Positions 12,249 through 21,990 of a stretch of 64,000 nucleotides of DNA are shown here, piece by piece. The position numbers were made by a program, and so were the translations under genes. The notes below the pieces were generated by a model. That model saw nothing but the letters and a program-made list of their open reading frames with translations, did not search any database and was not told where the DNA came from. The stretch's first letter is position 1. Each line of letters opens with the position of its first letter. The stretch comes from Sipunculus nudus (lineage: Eukaryota > Annelida > Sipuncula > Golfingiida > Sipunculidae): positions 36,131,229 through 36,195,228 of the forward strand of contig CM049314.1 of assembly GCA_026874595.1 (NCBI GenBank), read 5' to 3'.

Positions 12249-12719
12249 ATCATATTTATTCATCGTGTGATTTCTGGGCATGTGTGGTCGTAATGGTAAT
12301 ATATTATTATCTGAAATATAAATACAATCTAATATGTAATATGTAACAAGTATTCATATGTATGGAACAAAGGATCATACCTTATCAGCAAAACCAGTGA
12401 ACCAGTGCCTCTACTTTTCCCGACAGGGACCTTACATTGAGCTCCAATGCATTTTACTGGCAGTTATTTTAAAGCTCTAACATTCCTGTGACACTCTCTG
12501 GTTTGAATTTAATCGATACCTGTACATCCGCACATTTATTCGGTGAATATGTTTTTGGGGAAAATAGGAATTATATGAAAGGGATAACAATCAGCGATAG
12601 TTAGTATGAATCCTGTTTTATAAAATAATATATTTTGCCAAAGCGGAGAGCTTATGGCGTTATAACAATACAACATGCGAGCGTTCTTTCTTCGACCAAG
12701 GAAATTATTTTATAAATGT

Positions 12720-13010
12720 GTTTTCTGCCGTATTATCTGACAAGGTATAGATATGGTATAACAAATCTACAATAGCATTCTACAACAGCTAATGTACTCT
12801 GTTGTCAGATGAATGGAAACTATTATAGAAAACAAGTTTCGAAATGAGTCTGATATGGAGATTGAAGACAGGAAACATTTCCAAGGCATTCAAAAGTACC
12901 ATGAATATAGAAAATGTAGCTATTCAATGAACCTGTTTAATGGATTTCCAGTAACCATAGCGATACTGACAAGTGTAAATATACAACAAATGTATTATTA
13001 ACCACAAGTA
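12720..13010. repeat. Conserved block upstream of copy B
   Basis: Counterpart of 4120-4335 and 49545-49840. It begins near ATTATCTGACAAGGTATAG and ends near GTATTATTAACCACAAG. An open frame of 62 codons on the plus strand is not kept in the other two copies. Confidence 0.5.
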
Positions 13011-13056
13011 AATCTAGAGTGTTAACATTGAAAATATAAATACATATACACATATA

Positions 13057-13059
<3 letters not shown>

Positions 13060-13106
<47 letters not shown>
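13060..13106. repeat. (TA)n microsatellite
   Basis: Uninterrupted TA dinucleotides. Confidence 0.95.
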
Positions 13107-13107
<1 letters not shown>

Positions 13108-13304
13108 TTAAGCTTGAAGACCAATCCTGTCCACAGACATAAAAAACACTATCCAAAAATATCAAAACATGATCTAATTGTCGTGCCTCATGTTTCATTA
13201 ACCAACCAAATGCAGCCTTGCTCAAAGAAGGTCAGGTACAGTCCGGGTCACGTGGCCAAATGTCTGGATGTAAACGACACATTTATAATGTTATACGATC
13301 AACG

Positions 13305-13306
<2 letters not shown>

Positions 13307-13369
<63 letters not shown>
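13307..13369. repeat. (TA)n microsatellite
   Basis: About 31 TA units, the longest TA tract in the window. Confidence 0.95.
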
Positions 13370-13371
<2 letters not shown>

Positions 13372-13481
13372 GTTCATAGATTTATCGTGAATTCGTGTAT
13401 GTGTTCGTGTTCATATTTATGTACACTTCCAAAGTTTCCGTCTAGTGTCTGTTGTATATCCTTGTTCCAGTAGAGCCATAA

Positions 13482-13690
13482 AACTACACCCTATATCTCT
13501 CATATGTATTATGTCCAAGTCCTCCCTTCGGTGACTATATAACTAATAAATTCGTATGATATATTATATATTCCTGCAAGTAGCTATGAACGTGCCTTAT
13601 ATGTTATATATACGTGTTTCAAGTAATTATGAAAATACCCTATACTTCCAAATCCCCCTGCCGGAAGCTATGAGAATACCAAATGTTTAT
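13482..13690. repeat. Degenerate minisatellite related to 6974-7230
   Basis: Repeated motifs of the type ACACCCTATAT, ATACCCTATAC and GAGAATACCAAAT at roughly 50-65-bp spacing. Its position, downstream of copy C and upstream of copy B, mirrors that of the earlier array. Confidence 0.4.
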
Positions 13691-14008
13691 TTTATGCAAA
13701 TGTTGCCAATAGTTTTACATGATAAACCTATGATCTAGCAAGTCGTTCTAAGATACAGGGGTCAGCATTTTATTGATACTTGCATTGGTCACATTTGCAT
13801 TAGGCATGTGTCATTAAAATACATCAAGCAATTACCCGTGGCAAGTTTGAGGCATCCAGTTAGTTCTGATGGCAAATAGTCTTTCATAGTTGAATGTCTC
13901 GGTTGTACAATGTTATCATCATAAGATCTCTTTGAAGACGACATTTGGTGTAAGTTTCTGTCTTTGAACTGACCTTGTGTCTAAGTCTAGAAGACTTGGA
14001 CGAATGTT

Positions 14009-14126
14009 AGAATGTCTTCGGACAAACCCGGAGCATATGTATGTCGAAAATCACGGCAATCCGAACGTGGGTATCAGAGGAGATACGGAAAATCACACAA
14101 ACCGCCTCACGCTAATAATATATAGA
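14009..14126 (+). repeat. Direct repeat, left copy (~115 bp)
   Basis: Matches 14388-14512 over its length, including ATGTATGTCGAAAATCACGG and AGATACGGAAAATCACA. The two copies flank a ~260-bp spacer bounded by a poly-C run (14219) and a poly-G run (14318). Confidence 0.7.
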
Positions 14127-14387
14127 TCCTTTGTATGTATGGTTTAATGCATACAAATATTATTGGAGCCAAGAGATTGGCCGGAGAATTTTTCGGAGAA
14201 GTTGATATGATAAAATAACCCCCCCCCCCCCCCGGGGAAAGCTCGGTTCTGGCATCACACACCCTGGCCGTTGTGTTACCAGGCCCGAACGCACAAAGAA
14301 AAGGGGCCCATTTGGGGTGGGTGGGGGGGGGCAATATTTTAATAATTGATTATGCAAGCAATACGCAAATATTGCCCAAAAATGCAT

Positions 14388-14512
14388 AGAATCTCTTCGA
14401 ACAAACCTCGAGCATAATGTATGTCGAAAATCACGGCAATCCATACGGTGCGGTGGTATCATCATAGATACGGAAAATCACATAAATCTCGTTACTCTAT
14501 TAATATATAGAT
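14388..14512 (+). repeat. Direct repeat, right copy
   Basis: Partner of 14009-14126, about 85% similar by eye. The pair could be the long ends of a small element or a local duplication; no coding content lies between them. Confidence 0.7.
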
Positions 14513-14793
14513 ATACAATGTGTAATAGATTCTCTATTCAACGCATTCTTATGCATGAACTTTCTTCATTTAATATCATATGGGAGTATCAATTTCAAAC
14601 CGATTATGAATACTCTACTATGCATTTCACATTTCCTTTACTAAATAACTATTTAACCAATCGAGTCTATTTTAAGTGGTAGTTTCTTTTAAAGTTATCG
14701 ACAACTTATTATACACTCTTCCTCTCTGCGGTCATTTTTATGAAAGAAAAGTCTTACGTTTATACTTTCCCATAAGGTTCCCAACCATTTTCC

Positions 14794-14830
<37 letters not shown>
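14794..14830. repeat. (ATT)n microsatellite
   Basis: About 12 ATT trinucleotides. Confidence 0.95.
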
Positions 14831-14959
14831 TTGTGTTTATTTTTTGGTGGAGGTAACCGCCTGCATTTTATAATGCTAACTTAACGACATATATGTACAT
14901 CTGCAGAATTTCATTCTTGTTTTCGGGCAGTATCACATGCTTCCTTTTATTTTATATCA

Positions 14960-15260
14960 TGGTGTCAACCAGGCCCGTTGACTACTGCGCCTGTGGGCAC
15001 TCGGTGCGTAATCCTCCCAATTGCTGGGTCATACCACCGAGGAACCACCGAAAGGCGCACGTGTTATGGGTGAAACACGGCCTTGGTGCACGACCTTCCC
15101 ATTTAGCCTGCACAGCGCTCACCCTGGGGGCCGACCCAGCAGTTTGACTGCTTTTCTTGCGAAGCAACTGGTACGCCAGACATGTGTACCGCCGATATGG
15201 GTTCGAATCCGGGATCATCCCTATATATTCCCCTTAGCAAACTGTTTTCCATAACAGAAT
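14960..15260 (+). mobile_element. Possible tRNA-derived SINE or tRNA-like repeat
   Basis: A GC-rich island in AT-rich DNA with a good Pol III B box, GGTTCGAATCC, at 15200-15210, and tRNA-like context upstream (GCGAAGCAACTGGTACGCC). A second, weaker B-box-like copy, GGTCGAATCCGGG, lies at 15432-15443 inside the tandem unit, followed by similar downstream bases. No complete cloverleaf could be folded by eye. Confidence 0.35.
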
Positions 15261-15739
15261 GGGGCTCGTCCTAAACGCACAACTTTGGGTCCTAGTGGTT
15301 TGAAGTAACTGAATAATTACAGCCACCTAGTTCACCAAACAGTTTCAGGGTTAATTAATTTTATTCAAATAGCAAAACGCTCTTAAGAGGGAGTGTGTTA
15401 CAGGGTGCATATAGCAGGGGACAGAATATGGGGTCGAATCCGGGTACGGCCCGATATTTTCCACTGAGCAAAATCTTTACGTAACATTATATTTGTGTGT
15501 GTGCTTTATTCATGCAGAGATGTACCCTTCAGTTGTGTTTTCCTCTATGCGTGGAAAGTATAACGTACTCATACTATGACTCCCTCAAGAAATATAACAT
15601 CGGCACCACAACAGGTATCTACCAATTGCCATTCCTATAGCTTCTAAAATTTTTAATTTGCGTCATCGAACTGATATTTTTCCGGCAGAGTCAAAATGTT
15701 GAAACTCAGTCTCAAATTCAGTTAACATGAATATACTAT

Positions 15740-15978
15740 CTATATTTTCTTCTCACAAATACCAAAGCAAGACATCGTATCCAATGATCTAAGCCAGTTG
15801 AACTCTGGGCCCATGTACATGTAGTATTTCATGCCGAACAATGGTCGAATTTCAGACCCATCAGAAAACCAGTTGGTAAACGAGAATCGTTTGCCTGTTG
15901 AGGCCCACACCCACTCAGATCTCTCTCTTCGCTCGCCGCTAGTCCAGAAACATGGCAAAGTAGTTGGATGTTTCAGCT
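15740..15978 (-). CDS. Gene C terminal CTLD exon, distal copy (unit 1)
   Basis: 239 bp after the acceptor TACTTTAG, ending in TAG; fully open. Reads ELKHPTTLPCFWTSGE, SEWVWASTGKRFSFTNW, YYMYMG and MSCFGICEKKI. It differs from units 2 and 3 by one residue: Glu instead of Gln in the loop after FTNWFSDGS. It lies about 31 kb from the upstream exons of gene C, behind two more copies of itself, so its use in a transcript is doubtful. Confidence 0.7.
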
Positions 15979-16060
15979 CTAAAGTAAAAGTAAAAAATGT
16001 ATGCAACAAGGTATCTATCTGGCACCAGGCTGATTATCACTCTCAATGTATATATATATT

Positions 16061-17176
16061 GCACTGGTTCTGGAAGGTTCAGGATTACACATATCCAAAG
16101 ATATTCTGCTGATAGGTGCATACATACCACCAGAAGGGTCACCTTTCTATGAAAATAAAGATGAGCATAATGGGATTATGTTATTGGAAAATGTTATGAC
16201 TGAACTCTTGTCAAAATATGGAGATTTGTATATAATACTTATGGGGGATCTAAATGCAAGAATGGGTAATATGACTGATTTTATTGGCCTTACTGATGCA
16301 TATCCAAAAGATGATTTAAATATGAAAAGAAATTCTAGAGACAAAAAAGTTAACAAATTTGGTTTCACTTTACAACAATTATGCTGTGCTTTTGGAATTC
16401 ATATTGTAAATGGAAGATTCAATACTGATTCAGAAGGTGAATATACTTGCATTACACACTCAGGGCAGAGTGTAGTTGATTACATAATTTTGAGCTCAGA
16501 ATTATTTGAAAGTGTGTATTCCTTTTCTGTACTAACTATGGATTTGTCAGACCATTTTCCTTTAAAGTGTATTATGAAGATGAAATCAGGATTCAAGCAA
16601 ATGCATAGGAAAATTGAAATTTCACCTTGGATCAAATTTAGATTAAAATCAAAAGACTTAAATACTATTAAATGCACATTTAAAAAACATGAATGTGTCA
16701 GTCTTATTCAAAATTTTAAAAACATAGCTGACATGGATGTAAATAAAGCAGTGTTACACTTAAAAATGTTAATTCACAAAATTACAGAAGAAGTAAGAAG
16801 CTATGACAAATCTAAAATAGCACAACCGAGTTGGTGGGATGAAGATTGTTGCATAGCAAAAACAGTAAAGATGACTGCTCTTACTAAGTATAGAAAAACA
16901 GGGGAACCAAATGATTTGACAGATTATAAAAGTAAAAAACAAGCATGTAAAAGCTTATGTAGTATTAAAAAGGAAAATCATAAAGATAACACATTCAACA
17001 AAACTGTTCAAAGTAAAAACATCAATGATATTTGGAAATATGTACGGAATTATAAAAGACCTAAGAAAATATCAAACATAGAACCAAATCAGTGGTATTA
17101 CTATTTTGAAAATCTTCTTAACAATTGTAAAAATGAGATAAATGATGATATAAGAGTAGGTGTTAAAGATCTATAG
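16061..17176 (+). CDS. LINE endonuclease domain (EEP family), N-terminus missing, unit 1
   Basis: Open from the truncation point to TAG. Endonuclease/exonuclease/phosphatase motifs, numbered from an in-frame ATG at 16046: GAYIPPEGS (24-32), MGDLNARMG (66-74, catalytic Asp and Asn), DYIILS (145-150) and LSDHFPL (167-173, catalytic Asp-His). The early strands with the first catalytic Glu are lost by 5' truncation. The frame ends at a +1 shift near 17173, where RT sequence continues. The upstream ATG belongs to host intron, so this is a fragment and not an active enzyme. Residue 175 is Cys here and Arg in units 2 and 3. Confidence 0.8.
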   Translation, partial: ALVLEGSGLHISKDILLIGAYIPPEGSPFYENKDEHNGIMLLENVMTELLSKYGDLYIILMGDLNARMGNMTDFIGLTDAYPKDDLNMKRNSRDKKVNKFGFTLQQLCCAFGIHIVNGRFNTDSEGEYTCITHSGQSVVDYIILSSELFESVYSFSVLTMDLSDHFPLKCIMKMKSGFKQMHRKIEISPWIKFRLKSKDLNTIKCTFKKHECVSLIQNFKNIADMDVNKAVLHLKMLIHKITEEVRSYDKSKIAQPSWWDEDCCIAKTVKMTALTKYRKTGEPNDLTDYKSKKQACKSLCSIKKENHKDNTFNKTVQSKNINDIWKYVRNYKRPKKISNIEPNQWYYYFENLLNNCKNEINDDIRVGVKDL

Positions 17177-17607
17177 AAAGAAGTTATGATGGAAAATATG
17201 AGTGTGAGCTCCTAAATTCATGCATAACTGACAAGGAAATAAAAGATGCCATTGATCAAATGCAAACAGGAAAGTCACCTGGGCCAGATGGAATATCTAT
17301 AGACATAATCAAAGACAGTCTGTTTTACTTACTTCCTTTATTGGTTACATTATTGAATAGTATTTTTCAGTCAGGAATATTTCCAGATGATTGGGGAAGA
17401 GCCATAATATTATCGTTACACAAAAAAGGTTCAGTAAATCAGCTGGAAAATTACAGGGGCATTTCCTTATTAAATGTTTTAGGTAAAATATTCACTAAAG
17501 TCCTAAACAACAGGTTAATTGAATATGTTGAAAGACAAAATATTTTATCACAGGCACAAGCAGGATATAGAAAGGAATACAGCACAATAGATCATGCTTT
17601 TGTATAA
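17173..17607 (+). CDS. LINE reverse transcriptase, N-terminal part, unit 1
   Basis: Follows the endonuclease after a frameshift. Contains RT blocks KSPGPDGISIDIIK and LENYRGISLLNVLGKIF, then STIDHAF. It ends at an in-frame TAA (17605-17607); the next codons continue the RT in the same frame. Two lesions therefore split one ORF2. Confidence 0.82.
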   Translation: MERSYDGKYECELLNSCITDKEIKDAIDQMQTGKSPGPDGISIDIIKDSLFYLLPLLVTLLNSIFQSGIFPDDWGRAIILSLHKKGSVNQLENYRGISLLNVLGKIFTKVLNNRLIEYVERQNILSQAQAGYRKEYSTIDHAFV

Positions 17608-19119
17608 CAAGCTTTGGTCCATAAATATTTATGCAAACGAAAGGGGAGGTTCTATTGTATATTTGTGGATTTTTGCAAAGCTTTTGACTCTGTACAACAC
17701 GATATACTATGGTATACACTACTTAAACAAAACATAAATGGTAAAATACTTAAAATTATCAGATCAATGTACTCCAAAATGCAATCTTGTATCATAACAG
17801 ACAAAGGGACTACAAGTTATTTCAAATGTTCCATTGGTACAAGACAGGGCTGTATGATGAGTCCTTTACTTTTTTCTCTATTTATTGATGAATATTTTAA
17901 AAATTTAAATACTTCTGATTGTAAAGGAATTTTTATTGATGAAGATTTACCTAATATTATGACCTTGATGTTTGCTGATGACATTGTTAACTTTGGCGAT
18001 ACAGTTGGCAGACTACAAAAGCAAATTTATCATCTGCAAGATTTTTGTAAAAAATTTGGAATGAAAATTAATATGGACAAAACAAAAATTATGGTTTTCA
18101 GAAGAGGAGGTAAATTACGGGAAAATGAAAAATGGCACTTGTACAACAGAAAAATAGATATAGTCTCTCATTATAAATATCTCGGAATTATTTTTACATC
18201 CAAATTAACATGGACAAGAGCACATCAACAGCAAACAATGCAGGCTAATAAAGCTGTGAGTGTTATCAAGAACTCAAATAAAAAGTATGTAAATTTAACA
18301 GTTATACAACTTTTTAAATTATTTGATAGCATGGTTGCCCCAATCCTTATGTATGGGTGTGAGATTTGGGGCCATTCTAAAATTGAAACAGTTGAAAGAG
18401 TTCACCATAAATTTTGTAAGTATGTGTTATGTCTAGGTGAACATTCTCCAAATGCATCCGTTTTGGGCGACTGTGGAAGACTGCCACTTTTTGTTACATA
18501 CTCAGTTCGTTGTATTAAATACTGGTTGAAAATTGTTCGTATGGATGATCATAGATATCCAAAGCACCTGTATCAGTTTTTATTGAAGTCAGATAATAAT
18601 GGAAAAATTAATTGGGTCACTCACATCAGGACTTTACTATTTCAAGCCGGTTTTGGATATGTGTGGCTGGTACAATCTATAGGAGACATAACCATTTTTA
18701 TTACTCAATTTAAACAAAGAATAAAAGACATGGCACTCCAAAATTGGCAAAATGACGTTCGCTCTTGTGATAAATTATACTTCTATGGAATCTTTAAGTC
18801 ATTGTTAACTGTTGAAAAATATTTATCATGTGTACAAAATAAAAAACATTTTAAGGCACTCGCTCAATTAAGATGTTGCAACCACAGACTAGCTATAGAA
18901 TCAGGGAGACACAAAGGATTAGACAGAGAGGAAAGAATATGTATATACTGTTATCGACATGGTTACAATATTTTGGAAGGCGAGAGTCATTTTTTGTTAG
19001 AATGTCCTTTATACAATGACTTACGTCTGTTATATTTAAGAAGAGATCTGGTACAACCACATGAATATAACTTGAAAAGAATACTCAATTTGGAAAATCC
19101 ATCAGAAATTTCAAATTAA
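17608..19119 (+). CDS. LINE reverse transcriptase catalytic core and C-terminal zinc-knuckle-like region, unit 1
   Basis: In the same frame as the preceding segment, after TAA. Numbered from 17614: FVDFCKAFDS (17-26, first catalytic Asp), GTRQGCMMSPLLF (75-87) and LMFADDIV (118-125, the catalytic Asp pair, FADD form). Thumb-like motifs include YKYLGIIF and YGCEIWG. Near the end, a Cys-x2-Cys, His, Cys cluster (ICIYC to HFLLEC) resembles the C-terminal zinc motif of many LINE ORF2 proteins. Residue 268 is Cys here and Trp in the other units. Cannot be made as a full protein given the upstream breaks. Confidence 0.85.
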   Translation, partial: QALVHKYLCKRKGRFYCIFVDFCKAFDSVQHDILWYTLLKQNINGKILKIIRSMYSKMQSCIITDKGTTSYFKCSIGTRQGCMMSPLLFSLFIDEYFKNLNTSDCKGIFIDEDLPNIMTLMFADDIVNFGDTVGRLQKQIYHLQDFCKKFGMKINMDKTKIMVFRRGGKLRENEKWHLYNRKIDIVSHYKYLGIIFTSKLTWTRAHQQQTMQANKAVSVIKNSNKKYVNLTVIQLFKLFDSMVAPILMYGCEIWGHSKIETVERVHHKFCKYVLCLGEHSPNASVLGDCGRLPLFVTYSVRCIKYWLKIVRMDDHRYPKHLYQFLLKSDNNGKINWVTHIRTLLFQAGFGYVWLVQSIGDITIFITQFKQRIKDMALQNWQNDVRSCDKLYFYGIFKSLLTVEKYLSCVQNKKHFKALAQLRCCNHRLAIESGRHKGLDREERICIYCYRHGYNILEGESHFLLECPLYNDLRLLYLRRDLVQPHEYNLKRILNLENPSEISN

Positions 19120-19412
19120 GCAGCTTATGTTTATAAAGGTTTTGTTAAGAGACAGAAAATGTTAGAAAATTAATATTTATAGCACCACTTTATGGCATGT
19201 TACATAAGTTTTGCATTCATGTTTTATGTTCATCTAGAGATGAACAAATATGTATTGTTAATTTATTTCTATTTGTACTTCAAATGCATAACTATGGTTA
19301 TGATTCAGTTTGTATTGTAAAATGAAATATTGGTGTTTGTAAATGGAACTTTGGGCCTGAGGCCTTTATTCCTGAATAAACTATTTCTTTCTTCTTCTTC
19401 TATATATATATT

Positions 19413-20174
19413 CATTTTCTTTGCAGAGAGAGCTCCAGTGTGCAGTAGCATATGTACACAACTTATTGTCTCAGATTTTAAAGATAAACCGAAAACGCGT
19501 CTGGACACTTGTTACCATTATGTTCACACACCTTGTGCTTTGTCATTCTCAAATAATAAGCAGTGATCATCAAGCACAAGCATCCCAATGCTTTTATTTT
19601 TTCTTAAGATTCTTTCTTCTGTGGATCCCTATAATTTTGCTAAATATAGACACATGTCGCTTTACATGCTGGTAGCGATACTTTTGCCACGGTTAAACAC
19701 TTGCGGGAATTTTTACAAGCCACACCATAAGGGTTTCAGTGTTGTTAAACAGCAATATCTTTAAGGCCGATACTGTCACCTTGCGACGAATGATGTTACT
19801 AATTCTTAGGTCTGGGACCGTCATGCTATTCTAGCTTTAGCATGAACCAACACAGAAGTTACTGTCTCACGTCTATCGTGGCAAGGGATGGTCTTATTTT
19901 ACAACATTTTATATGCAAACTTAATCACCAGTGGCCTGGCAGGTATACAATGTTAATACTGCCCTAACCGGTTCAGCCTCAGTAATCCCTTGTCCATTTA
20001 AAATACAATAACCACGAAATAATATGAACAACATGGATATGTACACTCAAATTGCACACAAATTATAGCTGGTGTTTCCATTGCCTAACAACTAGGCATG
20101 TGTTCAATCTTGCAGAAAGCTGAATCCCGGTCACTGGAGCTAAATAGAAAGAAAACTGTATTGCGCATGATAGT
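19413..20174. other. Gene C last-intron remnant between LINE and Academ
   Basis: Non-coding. Aligns with the last intron of copy A (about 330-1010) in AATAAGCAG, ACACATGTCGCTTTA and CCTGGCAGG-like stretches, which shows the two transposons entered one intron. Repeated at 29203-29964 and 38993-39754. Confidence 0.65.
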
Positions 20175-20444
20175 CAGATCAATGTCTGATTTTACCTTAA
20201 AAAAATTGCAACAAAGGGTTTTTTGATTTCATATTGTTTATTTGGTCATAAAGATCTCAAGAAAAAAAGTCTCCCAAAATCGGAGCCCGGGAAAGGGGTG
20301 AGATTACATAATTTCAAGATGGCGGTCGACAAGAATTTTACTCGTCTATAACTCCTTAATGCTTCATTTTAACTCCCATAAATGTATTACAGACAGATAG
20401 AAACATGATACCAAAGAACCAAATAAGCATAAAAAAGTTCTGTA

Positions 20445-20482
20445 TGACGTCATCATGACGTCAAGTTGATGTCATGACGTCA
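20445..20482. promoter_or_regulatory. Three TGACGTCA palindromes in the subterminal repeat
   Basis: Exact TGACGTCA at 20445-20452, 20456-20463 and 20475-20482, repeated in the other units (for example 40025-40062). The octamer is the CREB/ATF consensus. Here it may be a transposase-binding array or a hairpin component; function not shown. Confidence 0.5.
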
Positions 20483-20665
20483 TTAACAACCACTTTTACA
20501 TCTAAAGCAATTCGACTTCGTAAATTTGTCAGTAATATATTAGAAAAAAAAACTACATAACTAGGTCTTTCAACAGAATGACACCAGGTTGACATCAAGT
20601 TGACTTAATGTGTCGTCATTGCACGGGGCTAGGCAGGCTACATTGTACATTTCAATGTACCATGT

Positions 20666-21046
20666 TCAAACATCAGATTCAGAGTCATCGTTTTCGTCTT
20701 GGTCTTTGTCAGAATCTACAAGATCAGATTGGTTGAACGGGTTTTCACAAGACAAAGTCTGACACTGTCCACATGCAGATGTACAAGGTAAGCCATATAC
20801 CTGACATGTGCAGCGTCGTGAGGTACATCCAGCTGTGCAATTGCAATGAACAACCTTCAGCAGGCTATCCGGCGCTGGAGATTTCGCAGTCATAATTGGA
20901 CGGAATTGGCTATTTTCATATTGCCAACCCCACTGTGTAGCATCAAGATCACTCTCTTTGCCGAGCCATGTCATTATCTGGTAATAACATCTAAGAGAAT
21001 GGTACGTAGTGGCTGATGGAGTAGGGGGGAGCCTTTCTGGGGCCAC
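20666..21046 (-). CDS. Academ-like protein C-terminus with CXC (tesmin/TSO1-like) cysteine motif, unit 1
   Basis: Continues the nuclease in another frame after a one-base shift near 21047-21053. A conserved ATTYHSLRCYYQIMTWLG stretch leads to a Cys cluster (VHCNCTAGCTSRRC, then CTSACGQC) of the C-x-C type seen in tesmin/TSO1 proteins, then an acidic Ser/Asp tail ending before TGA. The CXC motif probably binds zinc and DNA. No true start codon: it is a segment of a broken long gene. Confidence 0.72.
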   Translation of the reverse strand: MAPERLPPTPSATTYHSLRCYYQIMTWLGKESDLDATQWGWQYENSQFRPIMTAKSPAPDSLLKVVHCNCTAGCTSRRCTCQVYGLPCTSACGQCQTLSCENPFNQSDLVDSDKDQDENDDSESDV

Positions 21047-21990
21047 AAACTTGTGGCAGAAACAACCTTCCTTTTCAATACACGTTGCCTCAAACCAACC
21101 AATTCATCAGATGCTTTTCCTCCAAACAGCAAAGCCATGGCTTTATGCCCAGCCTGTTCAATTTTCTCACAGGTCTCACCAGGGTTGGTAAAGCAAACTG
21201 CACATGATTTCATATCTTTCTCACCCTTAACCAACCTCTGGAAAAGTGGCTTTTTCCCAACACCAAATATTCGCGAAGTCGTATCACATCCTGTAAAGCT
21301 GTGCGCGAATAGCAAGTGAGTACACAGTGGTTCCCCTAACAAGACTTTGAGTTTGTTAATGTTGTACACATGAATGGTGTCCTTGGATTTCTTGTCAGAG
21401 CGAAAGAACAAGCTCTTATTATCTGGATTCATGAAACACAGGAGAAGCACCAACAAATCTGTGTCCTCTCCAATAAGAGTGAAGGACCCATAGGTAGAAG
21501 CTGCAATGGCAGCTTGAACAATTTCCGTATCAGCGTCGCCCTCACAGTTCACAACATCGCACCCATTTTTCCTCAGCTTGGCACTTATGACATTTATCAG
21601 TGCTTGTTTGTTGCTTCCCCTTCCTAGAAAGTTGTCTTTTTTCCCCATAAATTTTGTTTCTGGAGTAACACTGACTAATGGTTGCGATTTTTGTTGACGC
21701 CTCTCATGGCAACAATCCTTGATTGACGGTACATTATCTTTGTATCCGTCAAACACCACAGTAGTTTTTCCATAGTTCTTAAGGGCGAAGTCTACATATG
21801 AATCAGCGATGGTGCCATAGGTATTGCCTTTAGTCCATGAGACCCGATGAATGACAGATCCACCATCTAAAACATAATTGTCAGTCTTAGGGATTTCAGT
21901 TGTAACAGCTTTGCCAGGCTGCCCTTTCGCATATTCGTCAATAGCTCTGGCCAGTTGCGGTTTCTCTGGCTTTCTGAGGACATACTTTGC
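20974..21990 (-). CDS. XPG/FEN1-like (PIN-fold) nuclease region of Academ-like protein, unit 1
   Basis: In frame with the transposase segment, separated only by TAG at 21991-21993. Acidic motifs follow the FEN1 order: GDADTEIVQAA (like EAEA), IGEDTDLLVL (like ATEDMD) and HSFTGCDTTSRIFGVGKK (like LGCD-x-GIGPK with the helix-hairpin-helix Gly). All key acidic residues are present, so the ancestor was probably an active metal-dependent nuclease. The frame drifts into nonsense after KRKVVSATS, where the C-terminal CXC part resumes one base off. No Met start of its own. Confidence 0.75.
   Translation of the reverse strand, partial: AKYVLRKPEKPQLARAIDEYAKGQPGKAVTTEIPKTDNYVLDGGSVIHRVSWTKGNTYGTIADSYVDFALKNYGKTTVVFDGYKDNVPSIKDCCHERRQQKSQPLVSVTPETKFMGKKDNFLGRGSNKQALINVISAKLRKNGCDVVNCEGDADTEIVQAAIAASTYGSFTLIGEDTDLLVLLLCFMNPDNKSLFFRSDKKSKDTIHVYNINKLKVLLGEPLCTHLLFAHSFTGCDTTSRIFGVGKKPLFQRLVKGEKDMKSCAVCFTNPGETCEKIEQAGHKAMALLFGGKASDELVGLRQRVLKRKVVSATSLWPQKGSPLLHQPLRTILLDVITR

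Larger units (their letters stand above)
16061..19400 (+). mobile_element. 5'-truncated LINE (non-LTR retrotransposon), unit 1
   Basis: 3,340 bp flanked by the 12-bp direct repeat TATATATATATT (16049-16060 and 19401-19412), the likely target-site duplication at a TA tract. It opens mid-endonuclease and ends with an AATAAA-containing 3' tail and a TTC-rich simple repeat. Clade not assigned; the apurinic-type endonuclease and RT order fits the CR1/Jockey/I group better than R2-like elements. It lies antisense in the last intron of gene C. Confidence 0.85.
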
